64,000 nucleotides of DNA from Sebaldella termitidis ATCC 33386 (lineage in GTDB: Bacteria; Fusobacteriota; Fusobacteriia; Fusobacteriales; Leptotrichiaceae). Shown here piece by piece: positions 6,445 through 14,589 of this stretch. Position numbers and translations under genes: made by a program. Location: the NCBI RefSeq assembly GCF_000024405.1, contig NC_013517.1:3813989-3877988 (forward strand), given 5' to 3'. The number at the start of each line of letters is the position of its first letter. The first letter of the stretch is position 1. A model generated the notes under the pieces. It ran no database searches and had not been told where the DNA came from. It saw nothing but the letters and a program-made list of their open reading frames with translations.

Positions 6445-8289
6445 ATGCCCCGTGACGAACTTATTGAAAGACTCGAAGATATGAGAAGCAGTATTACCAA
6501 GGAAAGAAATTACAAAAAACAGGTACTTGTCTGCTGTGGAGTAAACTGTCTCACTTCGGGAAATGACATTATTCTGGATAAATTTCAGAGCAGGATGAAA
6601 GAAATGAGGCTGGATAACGAAATAAACGTAACAAAAACAGGCTGCTTCGGCTTTTGTGCCAGAGGCCCTATAGTAGAAATCCTCCCTGATAAAATCTTTT
6701 ATACTGAAATAACATTGGATGACGTTGACAAAATTATAGACAAACATCTCTTAAAAAATCAGGAAATCGAAGAACTCTTATACACCAATCCTCTTACCAA
6801 AGAAAAAATAAGCAAACCTAAAAATATGGACTTTTATAAAAAACAGAAAAAAATTGCTCTCAGAAACTGTGGTATTATTGATCCAGAAAATATAGACGAC
6901 TATGTTTTAGCTGACGGATATACTGCTTTGGACAAAGCTTTGAAAATGACTCCAGAAGAAGTCGTGGAAATCATCAAAAAATCAGGACTCAGAGGCCGCG
7001 GCGGTGCAGGCTTTCCTACTGGAAAAAAATGGGAAATAGCACTTCATAATAAGGCACCGAAAAAATATGTAGTCTGTAATGCTGATGAAGGTGATCCCGG
7101 AGCATTTATGGACAGATCTATCCTCGAAGGTGATCCTCATTCCATTGTGGAAGCTATGGCTGTCTGCGGTTATGCCATCGGAGCTGAATATGGTCTTGTA
7201 TATATCAGGGCAGAATACCCTAATGCAATGAAAATCCTTGCTAAAGCTATAAAAGATGCAAAAAATCACGGCTTTCTCGGGAAAAATATTTATAATACCA
7301 ATTTTAATTTTGATATTCAGCTGAAATATGGTGCCGGTGCTTTTGTCTGCGGCGAAGAAACCGCTCTTATACGTTCCATGCAGGGAAAAAGAGGGGAGCC
7401 TGTTAATAAACCGCCGTTTCCCGCAGAAAGAGGATATAAAAATTCTCCTACCAATGTAAATAATGTGGAAACTTTAGCTAATATTCCGGTTATTATAAAA
7501 AAAGGCGCAGAATGGTTCAGATCCTTTGGTACTGAAAATTCACCGGGAACAAAGGTATTTGCCCTTGCCGGAAAAATTAACAATACCGGTCTTATAGAAG
7601 TCCCTATGGGAACTACACTAAGAGAAATTATATACGAAATCGGCGGCGGAATCAAAAACGGCAAAAAATTCAAAGCTGTCCAGACAGGAGGACCGTCAGG
7701 AGGCTGTCTTACTATGGATGATCTGGATACTCCCATTGATTTTGACAATCTTGTTGCCAAAGGCTCTATGATGGGTTCCGGAGGTATGATTATTATGGAT
7801 GAAGATAACTGCATGCCTGCCGTGGCAAAATTCTACCTTGATTTTACCGTGGATGAATCCTGCGGAAAATGTACTCCGTGCAGAATAGGAAATAAAAGAC
7901 TTCTTGAAATATTAAAAAGAATAACTGATGGTGAAGGAACTGAGGATGATCTGGATACACTAAAAGAGCTTTCACTAATTATAAAAGATTCTGCATTATG
8001 CGGCTTGGGACAGACAGCTCCAAATCCTGTTCTTTCTACTCTTGAAAAATTCTGGGATGAATATGTCGCCCACGTAAGAGATAAAAAATGCCCTTCCGGA
8101 CAGTGTAAAGCTTTGATAAAATATGTAATAAACAACAAATGTATAGGGTGTACGCTCTGTGCAAGAATCTGCCCCGAATCCTGCATTACCGGAAGCCCGA
8201 AACAAAGACATTATATTGATGCCGAAAAGTGTATTAAATGCGGTTCATGTTATGAGGCCTGTAAATTTCATGCAATTAACAGAGATTAA
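6445..8289 (+). CDS. hydB: HydB/NuoF-type flavoprotein subunit of the hydrogenase
   Basis: NADH-binding flavoprotein subunit of the trimeric hydrogenase. Domains in order: an N-terminal thioredoxin-like [2Fe-2S] domain (Cys in VCCGVNC and GCFGFCARG, about residues 25-110); the NuoF core with GRGGAGFPTGKKW and CNADEGDPGAF for FMN/NADH (about 180-240); an SLBB region; the N3-type [4Fe-4S] motif SCGKCTPCRIG (about 480); and two C-terminal ferredoxin clusters (CIGCTLCARICP and CIKCGSCYEAC). This layout matches HydB of Thermotoga and HndC of Desulfovibrio rather than complex I NuoF. ATG 6445 has AGGGAG 8 bp upstream; a GTG start at 6427 is less likely. HydB is thought to be the NADH-binding, bifurcating flavin subunit. 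It lies between hydC and hydA. Confidence 0.94.
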   Translation: MPRDELIERLEDMRSSITKERNYKKQVLVCCGVNCLTSGNDIILDKFQSRMKEMRLDNEINVTKTGCFGFCARGPIVEILPDKIFYTEITLDDVDKIIDKHLLKNQEIEELLYTNPLTKEKISKPKNMDFYKKQKKIALRNCGIIDPENIDDYVLADGYTALDKALKMTPEEVVEIIKKSGLRGRGGAGFPTGKKWEIALHNKAPKKYVVCNADEGDPGAFMDRSILEGDPHSIVEAMAVCGYAIGAEYGLVYIRAEYPNAMKILAKAIKDAKNHGFLGKNIYNTNFNFDIQLKYGAGAFVCGEETALIRSMQGKRGEPVNKPPFPAERGYKNSPTNVNNVETLANIPVIIKKGAEWFRSFGTENSPGTKVFALAGKINNTGLIEVPMGTTLREIIYEIGGGIKNGKKFKAVQTGGPSGGCLTMDDLDTPIDFDNLVAKGSMMGSGGMIIMDEDNCMPAVAKFYLDFTVDESCGKCTPCRIGNKRLLEILKRITDGEGTEDDLDTLKELSLIIKDSALCGLGQTAPNPVLSTLEKFWDEYVAHVRDKKCPSGQCKALIKYVINNKCIGCTLCARICPESCITGSPKQRHYIDAEKCIKCGSCYEACKFHAINRD

Positions 8290-8343
8290 TTATAAAGCAT
8301 GTCAGTTTGCACAATTAACTGAATCCCAAAAAGGAGGATATTT

Positions 8344-10107
8344 ATGAAACATAATTTAATCACCCTTACTATAGATCATAAAACTGTGGAAGTACCTGAA
8401 GGCACTACCATACTTGCTGCAGCTAAAAGTGTCGGCATTAGTATTCCTACTCTCTGTTACCTGAATCTTTCAGACTTCGGCTGTGTAAATACCCCGTCTT
8501 CTTGCAGAATGTGTCTTGTAGAAGTAGAAGGCAGAAGAAATCTTGCTCCTGCATGCGTTACTCCTGCTTCTGATAAAATGACAGTCAGTACTAACTCTGT
8601 AAGAGCACTGAAAACCAGAAAAACAATGCTGGAATTACTTCTTTCAGATCACCCGAAAGACTGCCTGACCTGTCAGAAATCAGGAAACTGTGAATTGCAG
8701 AGCCTTGCTGATAAATTTTCTATAAGAGATATAAAGCTGAAAGGAGAACAGTCTGCTTACAGACTGGATATCTCAAAATCCCTTATCCGTGATATGGATA
8801 AATGTATTATGTGCCGCCGCTGTGAAACAATGTGCAATGAAGTACAGACTGTAGGAGTATTATCTGCTATAAACAGAGGGTTTGAATCTGTTATTGCCAC
8901 TGCTATGGAAATAAATCTGAGTGACTCTGTATGCACATATTGCGGACAGTGTGCTGCCGTCTGTCCCACAGGAGCCTTGGTAGAGAATGATGCTACATGG
9001 GATGTTGTCAAAGCTTTGGGAGACCCGGAAAAAACAGTCATTGTCCAGACTGCTCCTTCGGTAAGGGCAGCACTCGGAGAAGAATTCGGGCTGGAGCCGG
9101 GAACACTTGTTACGGGTAAAATGGTGGCAGCATTGCGCGGTCTTGGTTTTGACAAGGTATTTGATACAGATTTTGGTGCTGATCTTACTATAATGGAAGA
9201 AGCTTCCGAATTTTTAGACAGATTAACACGGCATCTTGACGGTGACACCAGTGTAAAACTTCCTATACTTACTTCTTGCTGTCCTGCATGGGTAAACTTT
9301 TTTGAGCATAATTTCAGCGACCTTCTGGATGTTCCTTCCACTTCAAAATCTCCTATGCAGATGTTCAGTGCCGTAGTAAAAAATGTTTACGCTCAGGAGC
9401 TGGGTGTAGACAGAAAAAACCTTGTGGTTGTTTCTGTTATGCCTTGTCTTGCAAAAAAATACGAAGCAAGCCGTGATGAATTTTCAATAGGAAATGACTA
9501 TGATACTGATATCGTTCTTTCTACAAGGGAACTTGCAAAATTAATAAAACAATATAATATAGAATTTAATCTGCTGAAAGATGAAGAGTTTGATAATCCT
9601 CTCGGAGAATCAACAGGTGCAAGTATTATTTTCGGAAGAACAGGGGGAGTTATTGAAGCAGCGCTCAGAACAGCTGCTGACTGGTATACCAAAGAAGATC
9701 TGCAGGACATTGATTATACTCAGGTCAGAGGATTTGAAGGAGTTCGAAGTGCTGATGTAAAAATCGGCGATCTGGAGCTGAAAATCGGAATTGCTCATGG
9801 TCTGGGAGAAGCACGCAAGCTGCTTGAGGAAGTAAGAGCCGGAAAATCTGCATACCATGCTATAGAAATAATGGCCTGTAAAGGCGGATGTATCGGCGGC
9901 GGCGGACAGCCTTACCATCACGGGAATACTGCTATACTAAAGAAGCGAACCGAGGCGCTCAAAACTGAAGACGAATCTAAAAAAATCAGAAAATCCCATG
10001 AGAATCCTTATATTATAAAACTATATAAAGAGTATTTCGGAGAGCCTTTAAGCCACAGATCCCACGAATTACTGCATACAAAATATTTCAAAAAGCATAA
10101 AATATAA
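8344..10107 (+). CDS. hydA: HydA catalytic [FeFe]-hydrogenase subunit
   Basis: Makes or oxidises hydrogen at an H-cluster. N-terminal electron relay: [2Fe-2S] ligands C38, C54, C57, C71; His-ligated [4Fe-4S] H103, C107, C110, C116; two ferredoxin clusters at C154-C164 and C197-C207. H-cluster motifs: TSCCPAW (310-316), MPCLAKKYE (366-374) and MACKGGCIGGGGQP (510-523). The C-terminus carries the small-subunit domain with EYFGEPLSHRSHELLHTKY. All catalytic residues are present. AAAAGGAGG precedes the ATG. Together with HydB and HydC it should couple ferredoxin and NADH oxidation to H2 release (electron confurcation), although direction is inference. The maturases HydE, HydF and HydG are not in this window. 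A strong terminator follows. Confidence 0.96.
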   Translation: MKHNLITLTIDHKTVEVPEGTTILAAAKSVGISIPTLCYLNLSDFGCVNTPSSCRMCLVEVEGRRNLAPACVTPASDKMTVSTNSVRALKTRKTMLELLLSDHPKDCLTCQKSGNCELQSLADKFSIRDIKLKGEQSAYRLDISKSLIRDMDKCIMCRRCETMCNEVQTVGVLSAINRGFESVIATAMEINLSDSVCTYCGQCAAVCPTGALVENDATWDVVKALGDPEKTVIVQTAPSVRAALGEEFGLEPGTLVTGKMVAALRGLGFDKVFDTDFGADLTIMEEASEFLDRLTRHLDGDTSVKLPILTSCCPAWVNFFEHNFSDLLDVPSTSKSPMQMFSAVVKNVYAQELGVDRKNLVVVSVMPCLAKKYEASRDEFSIGNDYDTDIVLSTRELAKLIKQYNIEFNLLKDEEFDNPLGESTGASIIFGRTGGVIEAALRTAADWYTKEDLQDIDYTQVRGFEGVRSADVKIGDLELKIGIAHGLGEARKLLEEVRAGKSAYHAIEIMACKGGCIGGGGQPYHHGNTAILKKRTEALKTEDESKKIRKSHENPYIIKLYKEYFGEPLSHRSHELLHTKYFKKHKI

Positions 10108-10111
10108 ATAT

Positions 10112-10146
10112 AAAACAGCTGGTAAGAAAAAAACAGCTGTTTTTAT
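10112..10146 (+). terminator. Terminator of the hydCBA operon
   Basis: AAAACAGCTG at 10112-10121 pairs with CAGCTGTTTT at 10134-10143 and runs into a T-rich tract, directly after hydA. Confidence 0.85.
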
Positions 10147-10167
10147 TTTATAATTATTATTTCTGTC

Positions 10168-10201
10168 AAAAAAAGAGGCTTGGCAGCTGCCAACCCCTTT
10201 T
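10168..10201 (-). terminator. Terminator of candidate small RNA B
   Basis: A near-palindrome with perfect core TTGGCAGCTGCCAA (10180-10193) is followed on the minus strand by a seven-U run (10174-10168). No minus-strand protein gene ends within 350 bp, which implies a separate minus-strand transcript. The plus strand has only a short T run, so it may also back up hydA termination. Confidence 0.7.
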
Positions 10202-10381
10202 AGGTGTAAATTTAGGAGATAAGGTTTCTCTTTCAGCTGTTTCAGTATTCTCACATAAATTCTGAAACATTCTCTTCAAAACCCTTTTTCTTGCATTTAC
10301 CCGCAGTATATAATACTATTTTCAAAACTTTTTACCAAAAACTCCCGGATTAACTACATTAACAAAAATATTATACTGCTT
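10168..10381 (-). ncRNA. Candidate small RNA B (paralogue of the one at 3822-4040)
   Basis: On the minus strand a TTCACA-N5-TTCACA repeat (10403-10419) and TATTAT (10388-10393) would start a transcript near 10381. It opens with a stem whose arms start CAGTATA (10372-10378 with 10304-10310) and whose loop holds GGGAGTTTTTGG. It includes UAUCUCCUAAAUUU (10208-10221), which could pair with AGGAGA-type ribosome sites, and ends in the terminator at 10168-10201. No credible ORF is present: the longest runs into the terminator and lacks a ribosome site. Spacing and order of all elements match candidate A. The nearest upstream minus gene (glycerate kinase) ends 175 bp before the promoter. Predicted length is about 210 nt. 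Confidence 0.5.
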
Positions 10382-10387
10382 ATATAC

Positions 10388-10419
10388 ATAATATTATTTC
10401 AATGTGAAAATAATGTGAA
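10388..10419 (-). promoter_or_regulatory. TTCACA direct-repeat promoter B
   Basis: Minus-strand TTCACA at 10414-10419 and 10403-10408, 11 bp apart, then TATTAT at 10388-10393, 9 bp downstream. Geometry is identical to 4047-4078. Confidence 0.5.
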
Positions 10420-10554
10420 TAATAAAAAAATTCTGCGTATATTTATACAGAATATGAACTAATTCTCTTTAAATATAAAAAAGAACTGTCTCAAAATATT
10501 TTTTTATTTCAATAATTTTATATCAAAATCTATTTTGAAGCAATTCTTTATATA

Positions 10555-11700
10555 TTAATTTTTTTTATTCTGTTTTATAAGTCTGAATATCTGTTCTGCT
10601 GTTTTTTCTACCAGTCTTTGTGCATTTTTTGTATCCATAGCTTCACCAAGAGTCATCGGTGAATCTATTATTGAAAAAGCTGCTGTAATACCGCAGTCAT
10701 ATATATTACCTATCTCATCATCAACACTTCCGCCTATTGCTATAACAGGAATTCCGTATTTTTTAGCCAGCTTTGCCACTCCTGACGGTGTTTTTCCCAT
10801 CGCCGACTGAAAATCTATTCTTCCTTCTCCCGTAATAACATAGTCCGAACCGTTTATCTTATTTTCCAATTCTATTTTTTCAGTAATGATATCTATTCCT
10901 GGTTTCAATTCTGAATTAAAAAAGGCTGTAAATGCTCCTCCAAGTCCTCCTGCTGCTCCTGAACCGGAAATATTTGAAATATCAGTTTTTTTTATTTTTT
11001 CTATTACATTTGAAAAATTTCTCATGCCGTCATCAAGTATTTTTATAATATCACCGGTAGCACCTTTTTGTTTCCCGTATACATGGGCGGCACCGTTAGT
11101 TCCGTAAAAAGGATTGTCCACATCACATGCAATCAGAAATTTTGCTTCTGACACTTCTTTCATGACTTTATCATCCTTAAAACTTTTTATATTAATAAGA
11201 TTCTCTCCGTTTGGTTCCAATTCATTCCCGTTTTCATCCAGAAATATATATCCAAGAGCTGAAAGCATCCCTGTACCTGCATCATTAGTCGCACTTCCCC
11301 CAATTCCTATAATAAACTCCCGGCATCCTTTTTCAAGAGCATCTTTTATCAGCTCTCCTGTTCCGAATGTCGTAGCTTTTAGAGGATTGCGTTCGTCCGG
11401 GCTGAGAAGCGGGAGTCCGCTTGCTGCTGCCATCTCTATTACTGCTGTTTTCCCGTCTCCAGAAATGCCGTAAAATGAATCTATATCACGCATCAAAGGA
11501 TCCTTCACCTTAATATTGACCATTTTTCCGTCCAGATTATCTATCAGTGCTTTTACCGTTCCTTCCCCGCCGTCTGCAAGAGGAATTTTTATGAATTCGG
11601 CATCCTTATATACTTTTTTTACACCTTTTTCAAATGCTGCTGCTACTTCCAATGATGTCATACTGCCTTTAAATGAATCTATTGCTGCTACTACTTTCAC
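10555..11700 (-). CDS. glxK: Glycerate 2-kinase (GlxK/GarK family)
   Basis: Phosphorylates D-glycerate with ATP to 2-phosphoglycerate, feeding lower glycolysis. The 381-residue protein shows the family hallmarks AAIDSFKGSMTSLEVA at the N-terminus, PLADGGEGT near residue 50, GIGGSATNDAGTGML near 125, GAAGGLGGAF near 250 and the C-terminal GEGRIDFQSAMGKTPSGVA segment. I start at GTG 11700 because AAGGAGG lies 9 bp upstream; the frame remains open for 22 more codons without a ribosome site. An FCD-type GntR regulator gene lies 124 bp upstream on the same strand and is the obvious candidate controller. No glycerate or glycolate dehydrogenase is adjacent. Family call is secure. Confidence 0.94.
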   Translation of the reverse strand: MKVVAAIDSFKGSMTSLEVAAAFEKGVKKVYKDAEFIKIPLADGGEGTVKALIDNLDGKMVNIKVKDPLMRDIDSFYGISGDGKTAVIEMAAASGLPLLSPDERNPLKATTFGTGELIKDALEKGCREFIIGIGGSATNDAGTGMLSALGYIFLDENGNELEPNGENLINIKSFKDDKVMKEVSEAKFLIACDVDNPFYGTNGAAHVYGKQKGATGDIIKILDDGMRNFSNVIEKIKKTDISNISGSGAAGGLGGAFTAFFNSELKPGIDIITEKIELENKINGSDYVITGEGRIDFQSAMGKTPSGVAKLAKKYGIPVIAIGGSVDDEIGNIYDCGITAAFSIIDSPMTLGEAMDTKNAQRLVEKTAEQIFRLIKQNKKN

Positions 11701-11824
11701 TTTTTTACTCCTCCTTATTGGAATATAATATTCTTTAGTTATAAGATAAATTCTATATTTTGTCAATTTAATTCTGTATTTTTTCTTATCCCCGAATTAT
11801 TAATTTCAATCAGGTGCAGCAGTC

Positions 11825-12499
11825 TTACATATTTTCCTTAACTTCATTTATTGAGCTTTCTACATGTCTTACAGAAAAAATCTTTGCTGTTTCAATATCA
11901 TTTTCTCTTATTGCATTCAAAATTTTTATATGTTCTTCAAGTCTGTCCTGATTCTCGCTATTATCTTTATCAATATTTCTTCGTCCGTGAATTTTTAATA
12001 ATTGCGATATTATATCATATAATCTAGTCATTAGTTCATTATCAGTACATTCTGCAATTTTTTTATGAAATTCCATATCCCATTCGTTGAATTCCCTGTC
12101 TGAATCTTTATGCTCCATCATTTTTTCTACAATCGGTATCAGTTCCGCTGTCAAAATGCTGCAGTTATTAGCCATTGCCACACTGACTGCAAGCGGATCC
12201 AGAGCTTTTCTCACTTCCAGTATTTCGAGATATCCGTCCAAATTAAGTGAAATATTCGGTATAATATCATTAAAATAAATATTCGGCGTTAAATTGTTTA
12301 CATAAGTCCCACCGCCCTGTGTTCTCGAAAGTATGTTTAGCGCAACAAATTTTTTTATAGCCTCTCTTACTACTGACCGGCTGACGCCTAATTCTTTGGA
12401 AAGAGATATTTCCGGTGTTATTTTATCTCCTATATCCCATTCGCCCGTCAAAATTTTTTCCTGTACATAGTTAAATACTTTACCAACCTTATCATCCAT
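11825..12499 (-). CDS. FadR/GntR-family regulator (FCD domain)
   Basis: Transcription factor with an N-terminal GntR winged helix (residues 5-70: VFNYVQEKILTGEW, SLSKELGVSRSVVREAIKKF, TQGGGTYV wing) and a helical FCD effector domain (residues 85-215), including the metal-ligand-type residues in EWDMEFHKKIAECTDN and the C-terminal FSVRHVE segment. At 224 residues it has normal length. FCD regulators commonly sense sugar acids such as galactarate, gluconate, lactate or glycolate, which fits its position directly upstream of glycerate kinase on the same strand. It probably regulates that gene and itself. A candidate operator, TGACAGATTGTCA at 12644-12656, overlaps a TTGACA-like -35 about 150 bp upstream. 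Confidence 0.9.
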   Translation of the reverse strand: MDDKVGKVFNYVQEKILTGEWDIGDKITPEISLSKELGVSRSVVREAIKKFVALNILSRTQGGGTYVNNLTPNIYFNDIIPNISLNLDGYLEILEVRKALDPLAVSVAMANNCSILTAELIPIVEKMMEHKDSDREFNEWDMEFHKKIAECTDNELMTRLYDIISQLLKIHGRRNIDKDNSENQDRLEEHIKILNAIRENDIETAKIFSVRHVESSINEVKENM

Positions 12500-13086
12500 A
12501 GTTTTTCTCCCTTAAGTTTAAATAAATTATAGTTCCATACTTCTAAAATAATCCTAACAAAAAATTTTTCATAATACAAAATGACCTGATAATCTCCAGT
12601 TTAAAATATGATCATCATTAATTCTACATAATTAAAAAAATTATGACAGATTGTCAAATATATTCAGTTAAATTTTTTATTTTATACAATCACCTCCTTG
12701 TTTAATTCTTTCATTATCTTAAAAAAATATTAACTATTGACATGTTTTTCTAAAACAGTTTTTTATTTTGGGATGAGATTTTTTATTATAATTTCGTCTA
12801 TTTGCATATATAATCATAGTATAAACATATATTATTATATTGTCAATAGAAATTTGCCATGCATTTCTGATAAAAGTATATACCTTTTCAATTTTTAATT
12901 TTTCCTTGTAATGAATCACCTAAAATTGTTTACATATTTTATTATCTTTTTATAAACGCTGATAATAAAATTTTATTTTCTCAGTTTTTATGATACATGG
13001 TCCGTTCTATGACTTTTTAGTCCAGATCTGTCTGATCAAAATCCATCCGGCATGTAGTAATGCTAATACTGCTTTATCATTTATTT
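12500..13086. other. Gene-poor A+T-rich spacer
   Basis: No convincing gene. It holds the imperfect palindrome TGACAGATTGTCA (12644-12656), a strong minus-strand ribosome-site sequence AAGGAGGTG (12691-12699) with no real ORF behind it, and a 61-codon minus frame (12734-12919) without a ribosome site, which I reject. No clear U-tract terminator follows hldD. Confidence 0.5.
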
Positions 13087-14067
13087 TTACAGATACTTAT
13101 CCTCTTTCATAAGATAATTCTGTACATAATCTTTTACTCCGTCTTCCAAAGAGGTAAAATCTCTGCTGTAACCGGCTTTTTTCAATTTATCTATCTTTGC
13201 CTCTGTAAAATACTGATACTTTCCTCTCAAATCCTCAGGCATATCTACAAACTTAATCTTGCCTGCATCTCCGTCTGCTGCTTCCACTGTAGATTTAGCT
13301 AATTCATAGAAAGCTCTTGCACTGCCTGTTCCAAGGTTATAAACACCGCTAGGGGCATTGATCTCTTTCATAAGAAAGTACATTACATTCGTAACATCTT
13401 TTATATATACAAAGTCTCTAAGCTGATATCCGTCTTTATATCCGTCTTTATGCGATTTAAAAAGTTTTACTTCTTTTTCTGCATTATATTGATTGAAAGC
13501 ATGAAAAACCATACTTGCCATTCTTCCTTTATGATATTCCTGAGGTCCGTATACATTAAAATATTTTAGTCCGAACCATTTTTTCGGAGTTTTTTCCTGC
13601 TTTAAAGCCCATACATCAAAAATCTTTTTGGAATAACCGTATTTATTTAACGGTCTTAGTGCATTATGCCCTTCAAGACCTATTTCGTCATCATAGCCAA
13701 GCTCACCGTCTCCATATGTAGCAGCACTGCTTGCATATATGAAAACCGCATCATTTTTTACCGAATAATCCCAAAGTTTTTTTGTATATTCATAGTTATT
13801 TTCCATAAGAAAATCCATATCTTTTTCAGTTGTTGCAGAACATGCTCCCATATGAATAATCGCTGTTATCTTCTCAGCTGTTGTTTCCAGATAATCAAAC
13901 AGCTTATCCTTATCAACCCAGTCGTAATATTTTCTCTTGGCAAGATTCAGCCATTTTTCCTCTGTTCTGAGCTTATCCGAAACTATGATATCCTCTATTC
14001 CCATTTCATTCAGCTGCCATACAAAGGCACTTCCTATAAATCCTGCTGCTCCAGTAACTATTATCAT
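13087..14067 (-). CDS. hldD: ADP-L-glycero-D-manno-heptose 6-epimerase
   Basis: Converts ADP-D-glycero- to ADP-L-glycero-manno-heptose, the last step in making the heptose donor for LPS inner core. It is an extended SDR protein: NAD(P)-binding TGAAGFIGS at residues 5-13, the catalytic region SSAATYGDG near 113-121 and YGYSK at 143-147, plus family motifs HMGACSATTE (72-81) and LKYFNVYGPQEYHKGRMAS. Length (326) is slightly above the roughly 310-residue enterobacterial enzyme. It starts 3 bp after the stop of the DNPH1-like gene, so the two are cotranscribed. Its presence shows the organism has an outer membrane with heptose-containing lipopolysaccharide or a related glycan. No other heptose-pathway gene is adjacent. 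Confidence 0.95.
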   Translation of the reverse strand: MIIVTGAAGFIGSAFVWQLNEMGIEDIIVSDKLRTEEKWLNLAKRKYYDWVDKDKLFDYLETTAEKITAIIHMGACSATTEKDMDFLMENNYEYTKKLWDYSVKNDAVFIYASSAATYGDGELGYDDEIGLEGHNALRPLNKYGYSKKIFDVWALKQEKTPKKWFGLKYFNVYGPQEYHKGRMASMVFHAFNQYNAEKEVKLFKSHKDGYKDGYQLRDFVYIKDVTNVMYFLMKEINAPSGVYNLGTGSARAFYELAKSTVEAADGDAGKIKFVDMPEDLRGKYQYFTEAKIDKLKKAGYSRDFTSLEDGVKDYVQNYLMKEDKYL

Positions 14068-14070
14068 TTT

Positions 14071-14487
14071 TTATACCTCCCCGGCAAATATTTTAGCCAA
14101 TCTTTCCATTGCTTCATTTATATCAGTATATTCAAGTATTGTTATTTTTTGGTTTCCTCTTATCATAGCCGACAGCTTTTTCTCAGAGCTCTGATCGTAA
14201 AGACATATTACCCTTTTTTCCATTGCATCGGCATAACCGATTTCATAGCCTACTCCTATAGAAAGTATCGATACTTCCGCGACCATTATGTCACTTTCTC
14301 TAAGCCAGTTTATATCCTGCTCATATATTTCCCTGTCTGTCTGATGATAAACGAATTTTTCCTCTTCAGGCTCTGATATATGCTCTGTAAGAACTTTACC
14401 ATATTCCTTTAATTTTCCTATTATCATCTCGAATTCTTTTCTTTTTTCTCTTCCGCCTCTTACCGAGCCTGCAAAATATATTTTCAT
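14071..14487 (-). CDS. DNPH1/RCL-like 2'-deoxynucleoside 5'-phosphate N-hydrolase
   Basis: Predicted to cleave the N-glycosidic bond of deoxynucleoside monophosphates, giving base plus deoxyribose 5-phosphate; a possible pool-sanitation or salvage role. The 138-residue protein matches the RCL/DNPH1 branch of nucleoside deoxyribosyltransferases: MKIYFAGSVRGG with Tyr4, IYEQDINWL with Asp58, GVGYEIG with Glu82 and the phosphate-binding LSAMIRG near 105-111. Tyr4, Asp58 and Glu82 match the spacing of Tyr13, Asp69 and Glu93 in rat Rcl closely. It is coupled to hldD (3-bp gap) with no obvious biochemical link. The upstream PHP gene is separated by a hairpin at 14526-14551. Family call is strong; physiological substrate unproven. 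Confidence 0.88.
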   Translation of the reverse strand: MKIYFAGSVRGGREKRKEFEMIIGKLKEYGKVLTEHISEPEEEKFVYHQTDREIYEQDINWLRESDIMVAEVSILSIGVGYEIGYADAMEKRVICLYDQSSEKKLSAMIRGNQKITILEYTDINEAMERLAKIFAGEV

Positions 14488-14525
14488 ATTCTATTACACC
14501 TTTCTGTTTTCATTCATTTAGTTAA

Positions 14526-14551
14526 AAAGGAAGATTTGAAATTCTTCCTTT
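14526..14551 (-). terminator. Hairpin after the secA-PHP operon
   Basis: AAAGGAAGA (14526-14534) pairs with TCTTCCTTT (14543-14551). On the minus strand the stem ends in a short U run, so it is a modest terminator for the PHP gene. Confidence 0.6.
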
Positions 14552-14589
14552 GGTCTGATACATCGATCCGCTTAGTTTGATCCAAAGTA

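Noticed and set aside
6256-6747. 163-codon minus-strand frame
   Set aside because: Antisense to hydC/hydB, which have complete cofactor motifs.
10069-10254. 61-codon minus frame inside the small RNA B region
   Set aside because: Reads through the RNA terminator and antisense into hydA; no ribosome site.
12734-12919. 61-codon minus frame in the spacer before the FCD regulator
   Set aside because: No ribosome site and low-complexity A+T-driven composition.
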